15,777 bases of DNA, taken from contig CAKZUS010000249.1 of assembly GCA_937921805.1 (NCBI GenBank), forward strand, positions 1-15,777. Reading direction: 5' to 3'. Shown in pieces: positions 8,246 through 15,093 of the stretch. How positions within the stretch are numbered: position 1 is the first letter of the stretch; every line of letters starts with the position of its first letter. The notes under the pieces are model-generated. The model was not told the origin of the DNA. It did no database searches and saw only the letters and a program-made list of their open reading frames with translations. Both the position numbers and the translations under genes were made by a program. Origin of the DNA: an uncultured Granulosicoccaceae bacterium. GTDB taxonomy: Bacteria > Pseudomonadota > Gammaproteobacteria > JABXHR01.

Positions 8246-8692
8246 TCAGAAGTGCGACATCGCTTTGCTCATGCCCATCAGTGAGAAGCGCGCGACGGCG
8301 ATGTTTTGTTGGCCATTGATCATATAGGCGATGACTCCGCCTCGGTCTGGGCGCATTTGATCAAAAACGGTTTGTACCGCGTCGGGGCGTACCACAACTT
8401 GGCAATACTCTTCGTTGCAGGCGGTGATGTTCAGAGGTGCATGCCAGCCGCTGTCGAGGCGCACAGACGCGGGGGTATCGGGTTGCGCGCGCGGGTCGAC
8501 ACGAAAGACCAATTGCAGCGCATCGGTGTTGGAATTGCGCCCGACCACGACCACCACGCCATCGCCTTGCGTTCCGGCAATGCATCGGCTGTTTGATTCA
8601 CACTCGACCCCCCAATCTTTGTAGCGCTGCGCTTGCTGCGCGGCCACGCTGGTGGACAGAAGCACAGCGATGAGGGCAATAATTCGGTACAT
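8246..8692 (-). CDS. IalB-like secreted protein (invasion-associated locus B family)
   Basis: A small exported protein of 148 residues from ATG 8692. The N-terminus MYRIIALIAVLLSTSVAAQQ is a clear Sec signal peptide with likely cleavage after VAA. The mature part has YKDWGVEC near its start, then SRC, a second cysteine pair in CNEEYC (C31, C37, C92 and C97 in all), and a C-terminal VARFSLMGMSKAM. The W-x-V-x-C start, four cysteines and SL-x-G-x-x-x-A ending fit the IalB family. Members are periplasmic or outer-membrane proteins, often poorly characterised, and no invasion role should be assumed here. Start choice: a GTG at 8722 abuts the -10 box of the predicted promoter and would put acidic residues before the signal peptide. 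ATG 8692 has TTGGA seven bases upstream; ATG 8698 is the close alternative. Confidence 0.75.
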   Translation of the reverse strand: MYRIIALIAVLLSTSVAAQQAQRYKDWGVECESNSRCIAGTQGDGVVVVVGRNSNTDALQLVFRVDPRAQPDTPASVRLDSGWHAPLNITACNEEYCQVVVRPDAVQTVFDQMRPDRGGVIAYMINGQQNIAVARFSLMGMSKAMSHF

Positions 8693-8722
8693 CAGCATAT
8701 CCAATTGAGTCAGTCGATCCAC

Positions 8723-8751
8723 ATTATTGCCCTGCTTCGCCTCCCCGGCAA
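8723..8751 (-). promoter_or_regulatory. Sigma70-like promoter for the IalB-like gene
   Basis: On the minus strand, TTGCCG (plus-strand 8746-8751) and AATAAT (8723-8728) are separated by exactly 17 bases. The -10 box matches consensus at five of six positions and the -35 box at four of six. Predicted transcription starts near 8716, giving a leader of about 20 bases before ATG 8698/8692 and ruling out the upstream GTG at 8722. It is a by-eye call. Confidence 0.5.
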
Positions 8752-8946
8752 GTGCCCGAGAGTAAAGTCGGGTAGTGATACAGGGCAGGGCCTAGAGCCG
8801 AAGTGAGGCTGAAATACCGTGCGGTAATTTTTGTTTTGTTAGGCTTTGGCTCTTTCGCAATGACGCAAGCGGTGGCAAAATGCCGAAGGTGAGCCAAAAT
8901 TACAGTTGCAACAGCAACGCGCTTGCCTACACGGCCTGCGGCATTA
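8752..8946. other. Intergenic region with inverted repeats between two divergent genes
   Basis: No gene is supported in this stretch. It holds TACCG-TG-CGGTA (8815-8826), near-palindromic and extendable with AAAT/ATTT flanks. It also holds a long inverted repeat: TTTGGCTC (8845-8852) pairs with GAGCCAAA (8891-8898), TTCG (8854-8857) pairs inside it with CGAA (8884-8887), and GGCA-AAA-TGCC lies at the centre. Neither structure is followed by a T-run on either strand, so they do not look like terminators. They could be operators or a structured leader if a promoter lies further upstream. Confidence 0.5.
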
Positions 8947-8974
8947 TTGTCACGCCGCATCGCCTTCATACTAT
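8947..8974 (+). promoter_or_regulatory. Sigma70-like promoter for the GyrI-like gene
   Basis: TTGTCA (8947-8952, five of six to the -35 consensus) is followed after 16 bases by TACTAT (8969-8974, four of six to the -10 consensus). Transcription would start near 8981, leaving a very short leader that contains AGGA (8986-8989) five bases before ATG 8995. The position favours ATG 8995 over an in-frame TTG at 8923, which would lie upstream of the promoter. Confidence 0.45.
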
Positions 8975-8994
8975 CTGTCCGAGCGAGGACGGGA

Positions 8995-9945
8995 ATGATT
9001 GACTTTAGAGACGAGTTCGACGCTTTATATACAGCGCAAGAGCGTGTTGTCGCGCGTGTTGAGACGGAGTACACCGGGTACTTGATGATCGACGGGCGTG
9101 GCGAGGCGAATAACAACAAGGCTTTCGCGCAGGCGATTGAGGTGTTGTTAGGATTGTCGCAAAGCATAAAGCATGCAATTAAAAATGGACCCTTGGGTGT
9201 CGAGTACAGCGTGATGCCGCTGGAAGCCCAGTGGTGGATCGACGATGACCCACGGCGCCGCAAGCAGTCGAAATACTGCTGGACGCTGATGGTGATGCAG
9301 CCTGAGTATGTCTCGGGAGTGCTGGTCGAGCATGCCATTGAGCAGGCCAAGCGCAAGAAAAAGCTGCCGATCTACGACCGTGTTCGCTTTGAGTATCGCG
9401 AAGAAACCTGCGCCATTCAAACGATGGGGCGGGGGGTGTTTGATCAGCGTGGCCCGGCGACGCAGCTTATCTCGCGCTACCTAGACGCCTGCAAAATCGA
9501 AGGCCACGGGGCGCGCCACGAGGTTTATCTCAACGACCCGCGTCGGGGAGGCTTTGACAAATGGAAAACCATTTTGCGCCTACCTGTCGTCTCGTTTGGC
9601 GATATTGAGCCGCCCTTAGAGTTCACGTCGCCGCCGGAGCCAGAGCCGGCAGAGGTACGCGAGAGAGCGCCCGCAGCGCACGCCGAGGTGCAGGCGCGCA
9701 CGGATGTGGATTCCGAGGTCATCACCGAGCCGTCGCAAGAGGGCGAGGTCGTGGTGGATTTGGCTCCCGCGCCGCCTAAGCGCCGCGCACCGCGCAAGCC
9801 GCAGCAGCGCAGCCCGCGCAAACCTCGTGCGAAAGCGGCGGCTCCTGCCGCTACCGATTCGCCTGCAGAGCAGGGCGCAGACAGCGCCACAGAAAAATCG
9901 GCAGCAGAAAAGCCGACTGCAGAAAAGCAAGAGGGCGAGGCGTAG
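8995..9945 (+). CDS. GyrI-like small-molecule-binding protein with charged low-complexity tail
   Basis: 316 residues from ATG 8995, chosen for its AGGA ribosome-binding site and the promoter upstream. Residues 1-200 match the stand-alone GyrI-like (YdhR/COG4832-type) ligand-binding fold: YLMIDGRGE (29-37), AFAQAIEVLLGLS, VMPLEAQWWID (73-83), WTLMVMQPEYV (96-106), HEVYLNDPRR and KTILRLPV near 191-198. This fold binds amphipathic or cationic small molecules in transcription regulators such as BmrR; here no helix-turn-helix precedes it, and free-standing members may sequester or hydrolyse ligands. Residues about 205-316 form a separate disordered tail: an acidic part (PPEPEPAE onward), then a basic proline-rich part with two PRKP motifs (266-276), then an Ala/Glu/Lys part with AEKPTAEKQ. 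Such a tail is not usual for the family and recalls histone-H1-like bacterial tails; it might bind nucleic acid or a partner. The convergent tctE ends 130 bp away. Confidence 0.8.
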   Translation: MIDFRDEFDALYTAQERVVARVETEYTGYLMIDGRGEANNNKAFAQAIEVLLGLSQSIKHAIKNGPLGVEYSVMPLEAQWWIDDDPRRRKQSKYCWTLMVMQPEYVSGVLVEHAIEQAKRKKKLPIYDRVRFEYREETCAIQTMGRGVFDQRGPATQLISRYLDACKIEGHGARHEVYLNDPRRGGFDKWKTILRLPVVSFGDIEPPLEFTSPPEPEPAEVRERAPAAHAEVQARTDVDSEVITEPSQEGEVVVDLAPAPPKRRAPRKPQQRSPRKPRAKAAAPAATDSPAEQGADSATEKSAAEKPTAEKQEGEA

Positions 9946-10015
9946 CACGCCCTTTACTGCAACGCAGAAGCGCGGGCTTGCTTCGCCCCGCTTCCCTTGG
10001 ATGCTGATTCTTGCG
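9946..10015 (+). terminator. Possible weak terminator after the GyrI-like gene
   Basis: GCGGG (9972-9976) and CCCGC (9987-9991) form a 5-bp G+C-rich stem with a 10-base loop, 26 bases past the stop codon. No T-run follows (TTCCCTTGG), so this hairpin alone is a poor intrinsic terminator. The stronger repeat cluster just downstream may do the job. Confidence 0.25.
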
Positions 10016-10077
10016 CCCGAATCTCGTGTTTTTCGAGTTCGGTTTCTCGAACCCGGGTTTTTCGAGTTCGGGTTTTT
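10016..10077. repeat. Interlocking inverted and direct repeats between convergent genes
   Basis: A 15-base unit, GTTTTTCGAGTTCGG, occurs twice (10028-10042 and 10057-10071; 29-base period). Between and before the copies lie complementary segments. CCGAATCTCG (10017-10026) pairs with CGAGTTCGG (10034-10042) with one bulged T. CTCGAA (10046-10051) pairs either with TTCGAG at 10061-10066 or with TTCGAG at 10032-10037. The block ends in TTCGGGTTTTT on the plus strand, which suits a terminator for the rightward GyrI-like gene. The last bases overlap the TAA stop of tctE. No further copy was seen in this window. Confidence 0.7.
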
Positions 10078-11416
10078 ACGGGAGCTGTAAGGCGGCCCGG
10101 GTGCCTCCAGAGTCGATATTGTGCAGCGCTAGAGTGCCGCCGTGCGCGCTGGCGACCTCGCTGACAATAGCCAGCCCCAGACCCGAGCCGATAATCGCCC
10201 CCGTTTGCTCTTCGCCGCGTGTAAAGGGCTGGCACAGTGTTGCAAGGGGCTGCGCCCCTATGCCAGGGCCGTCGTCCTCGATCCACACCTGCGCGGTGTT
10301 GCCATCTTGCCAGACGCTCACCCCGACCCAGGAGCGCGAATATTTCAGTGCATTGTCGAGCAGATTGCGCAGAGCCACTTCGATTAAGACCGCATCGCAG
10401 TACAGCGAGGTTGGCTCCAGGCGCAGCCACTGCAGGCGCCGATCGGCCAGCTCCGCCGTGGTCTGTTGACTCTCTACTAGACGCTCTAGCAGGGCATCGA
10501 GATCGATACGGCTGCGCTTATAGCGGTCGCTACGGTAGCGGATCATGGCGTGTTCGAGGATTTGCGCGCTAATGCGATTGTTCTCATCGATGCTGCGCAG
10601 CATGCGCCGTAAGTCTGCGGCGTGCTCGGGGTTGTGCGTTTTGCTTAGCAGCACATCGGCCTGCATGCGCAAGGTGGCCAAAGGCGTGCGGATGTGGTGC
10701 GCGGCCTCGGAGATAAACGCTTCTGTGCGGCGAATGGAGCGGCTAAAGCGATCTAGGAAATGATTCAAAGCGTGCAGTAGGGGCGCAATCTCGATGGGAG
10801 CGTCGTCTTTGATAGGGGTCAGGCGATGCGGCCCGCGCCGCTCTACGGCATCGGCCAGCTCAGTAATCGGACGAATAGCATGGCGCGCTGCAAGCCAGCT
10901 CAGCAGGGCCGCAATGACCATAAAGCCAATACTTCCCAGTGCTGCGATTTGCCCAATACGCGCTTGAATACCGCGCTGCACCGCCTCGCCCTGCGCGACG
11001 ACGATGCTCAGAGTCTTGACATCATCCCCAAAGCGCCGCGCATCCCACAGCGTGTACCGCCGCACGGTTTGCCCTCGGTAGCGAAGGCTCGTGAAGCCAG
11101 ACTTCTCTGCTGCCGGCAGGTCTTTCAGACCCACGAGCGTTTGGCCTTGCACGCTTACGTGATAGAGCAGAGGCTTGCTGAGCTGTTGCAGCATCGTGAA
11201 CACGGAGGCGGGAATAGAGACCTGCACGTCTTGCGCCCCAGCGCGTACGTTGTCGGCGATCAGTTGGGCGGCGGCGTGCAGTATCGGGTCGTGGGCAAGG
11301 CGCATGGTCTGCCCGGCAATGCTGCGCGCGCTCAGATGCGCCAGAGCCGCGAGCAGCAGCGAGACCAAGGTCAGCTGCACCAGCAGCCGCCGGCTTAGGG
11401 AGTTGCTGCGCAGCAT
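10076..11416 (-). CDS. tctE: TctE-type sensor histidine kinase
   Basis: A 446-residue inner-membrane kinase. Layout: transmembrane helix about 10-28, periplasmic two-component-sensor N-terminal domain about 30-155, second transmembrane helix about 157-177, HAMP about 178-230, HisKA with H240 in SEAAHHIRTPLA, N-box NLLDNALKYS (351-360), DDGPGIG (381-387) and GSGLGLAI (410-417). The H-box A-A-H-x-[IL]-R-T-P-L is the form seen in TctE/QseC-type kinases. By family knowledge TctE senses tricarboxylates or related solutes and phosphorylates TctD. Its ATG lies within tctD, a 22-bp overlap that implies translational coupling. The placement opposite tctCBA supports the TctE name; a generic QseC-like kinase is the less likely alternative. 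Confidence 0.88.
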   Translation of the reverse strand: MLRSNSLSRRLLVQLTLVSLLLAALAHLSARSIAGQTMRLAHDPILHAAAQLIADNVRAGAQDVQVSIPASVFTMLQQLSKPLLYHVSVQGQTLVGLKDLPAAEKSGFTSLRYRGQTVRRYTLWDARRFGDDVKTLSIVVAQGEAVQRGIQARIGQIAALGSIGFMVIAALLSWLAARHAIRPITELADAVERRGPHRLTPIKDDAPIEIAPLLHALNHFLDRFSRSIRRTEAFISEAAHHIRTPLATLRMQADVLLSKTHNPEHAADLRRMLRSIDENNRISAQILEHAMIRYRSDRYKRSRIDLDALLERLVESQQTTAELADRRLQWLRLEPTSLYCDAVLIEVALRNLLDNALKYSRSWVGVSVWQDGNTAQVWIEDDGPGIGAQPLATLCQPFTRGEEQTGAIIGSGLGLAIVSEVASAHGGTLALHNIDSGGTRAALQLP

Positions 11417-12084
11417 ACGAGTCGATAGCCTACGCCGCGCACCGTGTCGATAGCGGCGCGGCTGCCCACGAGCTTTTTGCGCAAACGCCCGATATACACC
11501 TCAATCGCATTGTCGCTGGCGTCGTCGTCGAGGCCAAACAGCTGCTGATGTAAGTACTCTTTGGATAAAATCCGCTGCGGAGCGGTGAAGAACAGCTCCA
11601 TCAAGCGCAGCTCCCGCTTGCGCAGCGTAAAGTCCCCGCTCGGGCTGCACAGCTGGGCGCCCTGGGGGTGGAGGGTAATGTCGGCAAAGTGCAGCGTCGG
11701 GCTGGCCTGACCAGCTCGGCGGCGCACAATAGCGCGACAGCGCGCCATCAGCTCATCAAAATCAAAAGGCTTGACTACATAGTCGTCCGCCCCGCTATCG
11801 AGGCTACCGATGCGATCCGAGACGGTCGAGCGGGCGGTGAGCATAATCACCGGCGTGGTCGCTAGCGGCCCATTGCGCTCGCGCCGCATGCGTTGTAGAA
11901 ACTCGAGTCCATCACCGTCTGGCAGGCCAATGTCGAGCATGACCATCTCATAGTCATTGTTCTCTAGATAGGCCCGCGCGGCGCGCAAACTCTCGGCATG
12001 GTCCGCGACATGGCCTTCTACACGAATGCGTTCGATCATGGCCTGTGCCAAGGGAATATGGTCCTCAACGACTAAATAGCGCAT
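11395..12084 (-). CDS. tctD: TctD-type OmpR-family response regulator
   Basis: 229 residues: receiver domain about 1-118 with E7/D8, phosphorylation site D51 (MLDIGLPDGDG), T83 and K105 (YVVKPFDFDEL), then an OmpR-type winged-helix DNA-binding domain about 130-226 (FTLRKRELRLMELF, RILSKEYLHQQLFG, NAIEVYIGRLRKKL, IDTVRGVGYRL). It is expected to activate the divergent tctCBA operon when phosphorylated by TctE. The start ATG 12084 directly gives MRYLVVED, the normal receiver beginning. The first codon lies 97 bp from tctC, and the 11-bp direct and 16-bp inverted repeats between them are candidate TctD sites. Confidence 0.9.
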   Translation of the reverse strand: MRYLVVEDHIPLAQAMIERIRVEGHVADHAESLRAARAYLENNDYEMVMLDIGLPDGDGLEFLQRMRRERNGPLATTPVIMLTARSTVSDRIGSLDSGADDYVVKPFDFDELMARCRAIVRRRAGQASPTLHFADITLHPQGAQLCSPSGDFTLRKRELRLMELFFTAPQRILSKEYLHQQLFGLDDDASDNAIEVYIGRLRKKLVGSRAAIDTVRGVGYRLVCCAATP

Positions 12085-12094
12085 TATTTTTCCG

Positions 12095-12110
12095 TGACAG
12101 CTTGGTGTCA
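12095..12110. promoter_or_regulatory. TGACA-N6-TGTCA inverted repeat, candidate operator
   Basis: TGACA (12095-12099) and TGTCA (12106-12110) are perfect inverted copies with six bases between them. They lie 10 bp upstream of the tctD start and just before the likely -35 region of tctC, which suits an activator of tctC and an autoregulator of tctD. The binding protein is inferred, not shown. Confidence 0.5.
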
Positions 12111-12112
12111 GT

Positions 12113-12145
12113 TTGCCTTGCTACAGTGCACAAAGCGAATAATGT
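12113..12145 (+). promoter_or_regulatory. Likely tctC promoter
   Basis: Two overlapping readings: TTGCCT (12113-12118) with AATAAT (12138-12143), a good -10 but a 19-base spacer; or TTGCTA (12118-12123) with TAATGT (12140-12145), a 16-base spacer but a weak -10. A poor core promoter beside a candidate operator is what an activator-dependent operon would show. Confidence 0.35.
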
Positions 12146-12172
12146 GTTTGCAATGAAACAAAGTGTACAAAG
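12125..12172. repeat. Direct repeat AGTGYACAAAG flanking the tctC promoter
   Basis: AGTGCACAAAG (12125-12135) and AGTGTACAAAG (12162-12172) match at ten of eleven positions, with starts 37 bases apart. The second copy runs into the tctC ribosome-binding site AGGAG (12171-12175). OmpR-family regulators often bind direct repeats, so these are candidate regulator contacts. A chance repeat cannot be excluded. Confidence 0.4.
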
Positions 12173-12181
12173 GAGAAGAGC

Positions 12182-13141
12182 ATGGAATTAAAAAAATGGG
12201 TCGCCGGTGTCGTACTGACTTTCGGTATGGGTGGCGCTTATGCGGCGGAGTGTATCGCGCCCGCTAATCCCGGTGGTGGTTGGGATTTCACCTGTCGTTC
12301 CATCGGCAAAATCATGTTTGACATTGGAGCGGTCGATCAGCCCATCCAGGTCACCAACATGGCAGGCGGCGGTGGCGGTCTGGCGTATACGCACGTCGTG
12401 AGCGAGCGTGGCACCGACGGCGATCTGATTGTGGCGGCCTCCTCGGCTACCGCGACGCGTTTGGCACAAAATGCCTATGGCGGCATGACCGCAGATCAGG
12501 TGCGCTTTTTGGGCGCTATCGGCGCTGATCCTGGCGTATTAGTCGTCGCCAAAGACGCGCCCTACCAGAACTTAGGCGATCTGCTGGATGCAGTGAAGGC
12601 GGACCCCACGTCTGTGACTTTTGCCGGTGGCTCCGCTGCCGGGGGCTTTGACCATCTTAAGGTGCTGATGGCATTGGGCCGTGCCGGCTTTGACGATATT
12701 CGCAAAGTGAAATACATCGGTGTTGACGGCGGCGCAGACGCGATCACCCAAACTATCGGCGGTTTCACCCAAGCGATGACCGGCGATATCTCCGAAGTCG
12801 TGGGCTTTTTGAAAGCCGGTGACGTACGGGTGTTGGCGGTACTGACTGACGAGCGTCTTCCTGGCGAGTTCGGCAATATCCCCACTGCCAAAGAGCAGGG
12901 CATCGACGTGGTGGCGGTGAACTGGCGTGGTCTGTATGTCCCGAAAGACGTGAGCGAAGGCGATTACAAAATGTGGTCGAATGCGCTGGCGCAAGTAGCC
13001 GCTTCTGACGAGTGGGCTGCAGCGATGGAAGCCAATGGCCTCGCGCCGTTCACCAAAGTAGGCGATGACTTCCAGGGCTACGTCGATCAAGTGATCGGTG
13101 AAATCCAGACCCTGTCTCGCGAACTGGGCGTTATTCAGTAA
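12182..13141 (+). CDS. tctC: Tripartite tricarboxylate transporter solute-binding protein TctC
   Basis: A 319-residue periplasmic binding protein of the TctC/Bug family. Signal peptide residues 1-22 (MELKK then a hydrophobic core, cleavage near AYA-AEC). The mature protein opens with CIAPANPGGGWDFTCR, whose P-x-GGG-W-D motif (about 30-36) forms part of the carboxylate-binding pocket in the family, followed by NMAGGGGGLAY and FAGGSAAGG. The two cysteines C24 and C38 could form a disulphide. The start is supported by AAAGGAG six bases upstream. The stop TAA shares its last base with the tctB ATG. The solute is probably a di- or tricarboxylate such as citrate or a related acid, but family members bind many compounds and the sequence does not settle it. 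Confidence 0.93.
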   Translation: MELKKWVAGVVLTFGMGGAYAAECIAPANPGGGWDFTCRSIGKIMFDIGAVDQPIQVTNMAGGGGGLAYTHVVSERGTDGDLIVAASSATATRLAQNAYGGMTADQVRFLGAIGADPGVLVVAKDAPYQNLGDLLDAVKADPTSVTFAGGSAAGGFDHLKVLMALGRAGFDDIRKVKYIGVDGGADAITQTIGGFTQAMTGDISEVVGFLKAGDVRVLAVLTDERLPGEFGNIPTAKEQGIDVVAVNWRGLYVPKDVSEGDYKMWSNALAQVAASDEWAAAMEANGLAPFTKVGDDFQGYVDQVIGEIQTLSRELGVIQ

Positions 13142-13572
13142 TGAGTGATCGCCTCTTTGCGGGGCTGGCTGCGTTAGTGGCGCTGGCGTATATCGTCGGC
13201 GCCACTGGCATCCAGGCGTCGTTTTTGAGCGATCCGGTAGGGCCGAAAACGTTCCCCTATCTGATCGGTGGCGCGGCCCTATTGGCGTGCCTCGTGATTA
13301 TCGCTCGCCCGACGGCTGCACCAACATGGCCCAATGGAATCACTCTCCTCAAGCTACTCAGTGCTCTGGTCATGCTCGTCGCCTATACCTATGCGCTCAA
13401 GCCCTTGGGCTTTGTGCTGCCCACGGCGATTGCAGCGGGGTACTTGAGCTACCTCATCGGCGGGCACCCTGGGCGCTCTGCTCTGACGGGTGTGGGTTTG
13501 GCAGTGGGGCTTTTTCTTGTCTTCCGCTACCTGCTGGGCTTGGGCCTGGTCGGCTGGCCGGGTATTTTTTAG
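13141..13572 (+). CDS. tctB: Tripartite tricarboxylate transporter small membrane subunit TctB
   Basis: 143 residues, almost all hydrophobic, with about four to five membrane helices (near 4-22, 38-56, 67-85, 90-107 and 115-135). The segment SDPVGPKTFPYLIGG (about 30-44) after the first helix is typical of TctB, which pairs with TctA to form the membrane part of the transporter. Its ATG overlaps the tctC stop by one base (TAATG), so translation is probably coupled. Length is normal for the family. Confidence 0.9.
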   Translation: MSDRLFAGLAALVALAYIVGATGIQASFLSDPVGPKTFPYLIGGAALLACLVIIARPTAAPTWPNGITLLKLLSALVMLVAYTYALKPLGFVLPTAIAAGYLSYLIGGHPGRSALTGVGLAVGLFLVFRYLLGLGLVGWPGIF

Positions 13573-13587
13573 CGGAACCCATGAATC

Positions 13588-15093
13588 ATGGAAATATTTG
13601 CGTTACTGGGTCAAGGCTTTGATGTCGCCCTGACTCCTACGAATTTAATGCTCGCCGTCGCGGGGTGCATCATCGGTACCATTGTCGGCGCCTTGCCGGG
13701 GCTGGGACCTAGCAACGGCGTGGCCCTGTTGATTCCACTGGCCTTTAGCCTGGGCCTCGATGCCACGGAATCTTTGGTACTGATGACCAGCGTGTACTAC
13801 GGCGCGATGTACGGCGGGCGCATTAGCTCTATCTTGCTCAACGTCCCCGGCGATGAGCCTGCGCTGATGACCACGCTCGATGGCTATCCGATGGCAAAGC
13901 AAGGCCGCGCGGGCGATGCGCTGGTGCTCTCGGGTGTGGCCTCGTTTGTGGGGGCTATGCTCGCGACGATCGGCCTGATGCTGCTTGCCCCTTTGTTGGC
14001 CGGTATCGCCTATTTGTTTGGTCCTGCAGAATACTTCGCGCTGTACCTGCTGGCCTTTTCGACCCTTGGCGGGTTGGCATCCAAGAGCCAAGCCAAAGCG
14101 GTGCTGGCGTCGTGTATTGGTCTGGGTATCGCCGTGATTGGACTGGATAACTTCAGTGGCATGCCGCGTATGACGGGCGGCAGCTTGCACCTGATGGACG
14201 GCGTGGATTTCTTGGTCGCGATCGTGGGCCTCTTTGCCGTGACAGAGGTGTTTGTCTATATCGAAAGCCACGGTAAAAACAGCTCGATTGGCGTGGCAGT
14301 GAGCAAGATTACGATTCCCGTGCGCGATATCGTGCGCTCTATTGGCACCATGCTGCGCAGTACCGTTGTGGGCTTTATCGCTGGCGTGCTGCCTGGAGCC
14401 GGTGCCTCTCTGGGGAGCTTTTTGGCCTACTCCATGGAAAAAGCCGTCTCGCGCGACAAAGACACGTTTGGCACGGGTAATCCCCGTGGCGTTGCTGCCC
14501 CCGAGGCAGGCAATAATGCAGCAGCAGGAGGCGCGCTGGTGCCGATGCTGACGCTAGGCGTTCCGGGGTCGGGCACGACGGCGGTACTGCTAGCATTGTT
14601 GATGACGCTCAATATCACTCCAGGTCCGCTGTTGTTCGAAGAGCGCCCCGAAGTCGTATGGGGCCTGATTGCGGCGCTGATTATTGCGAACTTTGTTTTA
14701 CTGATCCTCAATGTGCCGATGGTCAAGCTGTTCGTCAAAATCCTCTCGGTGCCGCCTTGGGTGTTGCTGCCCGGGGTCACGATGGTCTCCTTTGTAGGCA
14801 TTTATTCGCTCTCTGGCAGCTCGTTTGATTTGGTGTTGATGATTGCCTTTGGCGCTCTGGGGTATTTTTTGCGCAAGCTCGATATTCCCACCGTGCCGAT
14901 TATTCTGGGCATCTTGCTGGGCAATCACATGGAAGACAGCCTGCGCCGCGCGATGATCGTCGGTGACGGCGAGTGGCAGTACCTGTTCTCGTCGCCTATC
15001 TCGATTGGCCTGTGGACGGCGGCCATAGTAGGATTTGTCGCGCCTTTGTTCTTGCGCCGCTTTATCCGCACTCCTGAAAAGCATGCAGACTAG
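13588..15093 (+). CDS. tctA: Tripartite tricarboxylate transporter large membrane subunit TctA
   Basis: 501 residues, the usual length for TctA, with about ten to twelve membrane helices. Two related halves are visible: GTIVGALPGLGPSN (30-43) and GFIAGVLPGAGASL (262-275), an internal duplication typical of TctA. Other family segments are YYGAMYGGRISSILLNVPGD (70-89), GVAAPEAGNNAAAGGALVPM (301-320) and LGVPGSGTTAVLL (323-335). It forms the secondary-transport channel that accepts solute from TctC, driven by an ion gradient by analogy with characterised members. ATG 13588 lies 15 bp after tctB; the ribosome-binding site is weak and a nearby ATG at 13580 is out of frame. The last 11 bases overlap the next gene. 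Confidence 0.95.
   Translation: MEIFALLGQGFDVALTPTNLMLAVAGCIIGTIVGALPGLGPSNGVALLIPLAFSLGLDATESLVLMTSVYYGAMYGGRISSILLNVPGDEPALMTTLDGYPMAKQGRAGDALVLSGVASFVGAMLATIGLMLLAPLLAGIAYLFGPAEYFALYLLAFSTLGGLASKSQAKAVLASCIGLGIAVIGLDNFSGMPRMTGGSLHLMDGVDFLVAIVGLFAVTEVFVYIESHGKNSSIGVAVSKITIPVRDIVRSIGTMLRSTVVGFIAGVLPGAGASLGSFLAYSMEKAVSRDKDTFGTGNPRGVAAPEAGNNAAAGGALVPMLTLGVPGSGTTAVLLALLMTLNITPGPLLFEERPEVVWGLIAALIIANFVLLILNVPMVKLFVKILSVPPWVLLPGVTMVSFVGIYSLSGSSFDLVLMIAFGALGYFLRKLDIPTVPIILGILLGNHMEDSLRRAMIVGDGEWQYLFSSPISIGLWTAAIVGFVAPLFLRRFIRTPEKHAD

Noticed and set aside
8693..8722. GTG at 8722 as the IalB-like gene start, despite AGGG seven bases upstream
   Set aside because: The GTG touches the -10 box of the predicted promoter and would put acidic residues before the signal peptide.
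8923..8994. In-frame TTG at 8923 as the GyrI-like gene start
   Set aside because: It would lie upstream of the predicted promoter and lacks a good ribosome-binding site; ATG 8995 has AGGA at five bases and gives the family-typical N-terminus.
9525..9948. Long open frames antisense to the GyrI-like tail
   Set aside because: They arise from the biased codons of the low-complexity tail; the products are Arg/Leu/Cys-rich with no motif or ribosome-binding site.
13287..13622. Open frame overlapping the tctB/tctA junction
   Set aside because: It is out of frame with two clear membrane-protein genes, has no recognisable motif, and only reflects local base composition.
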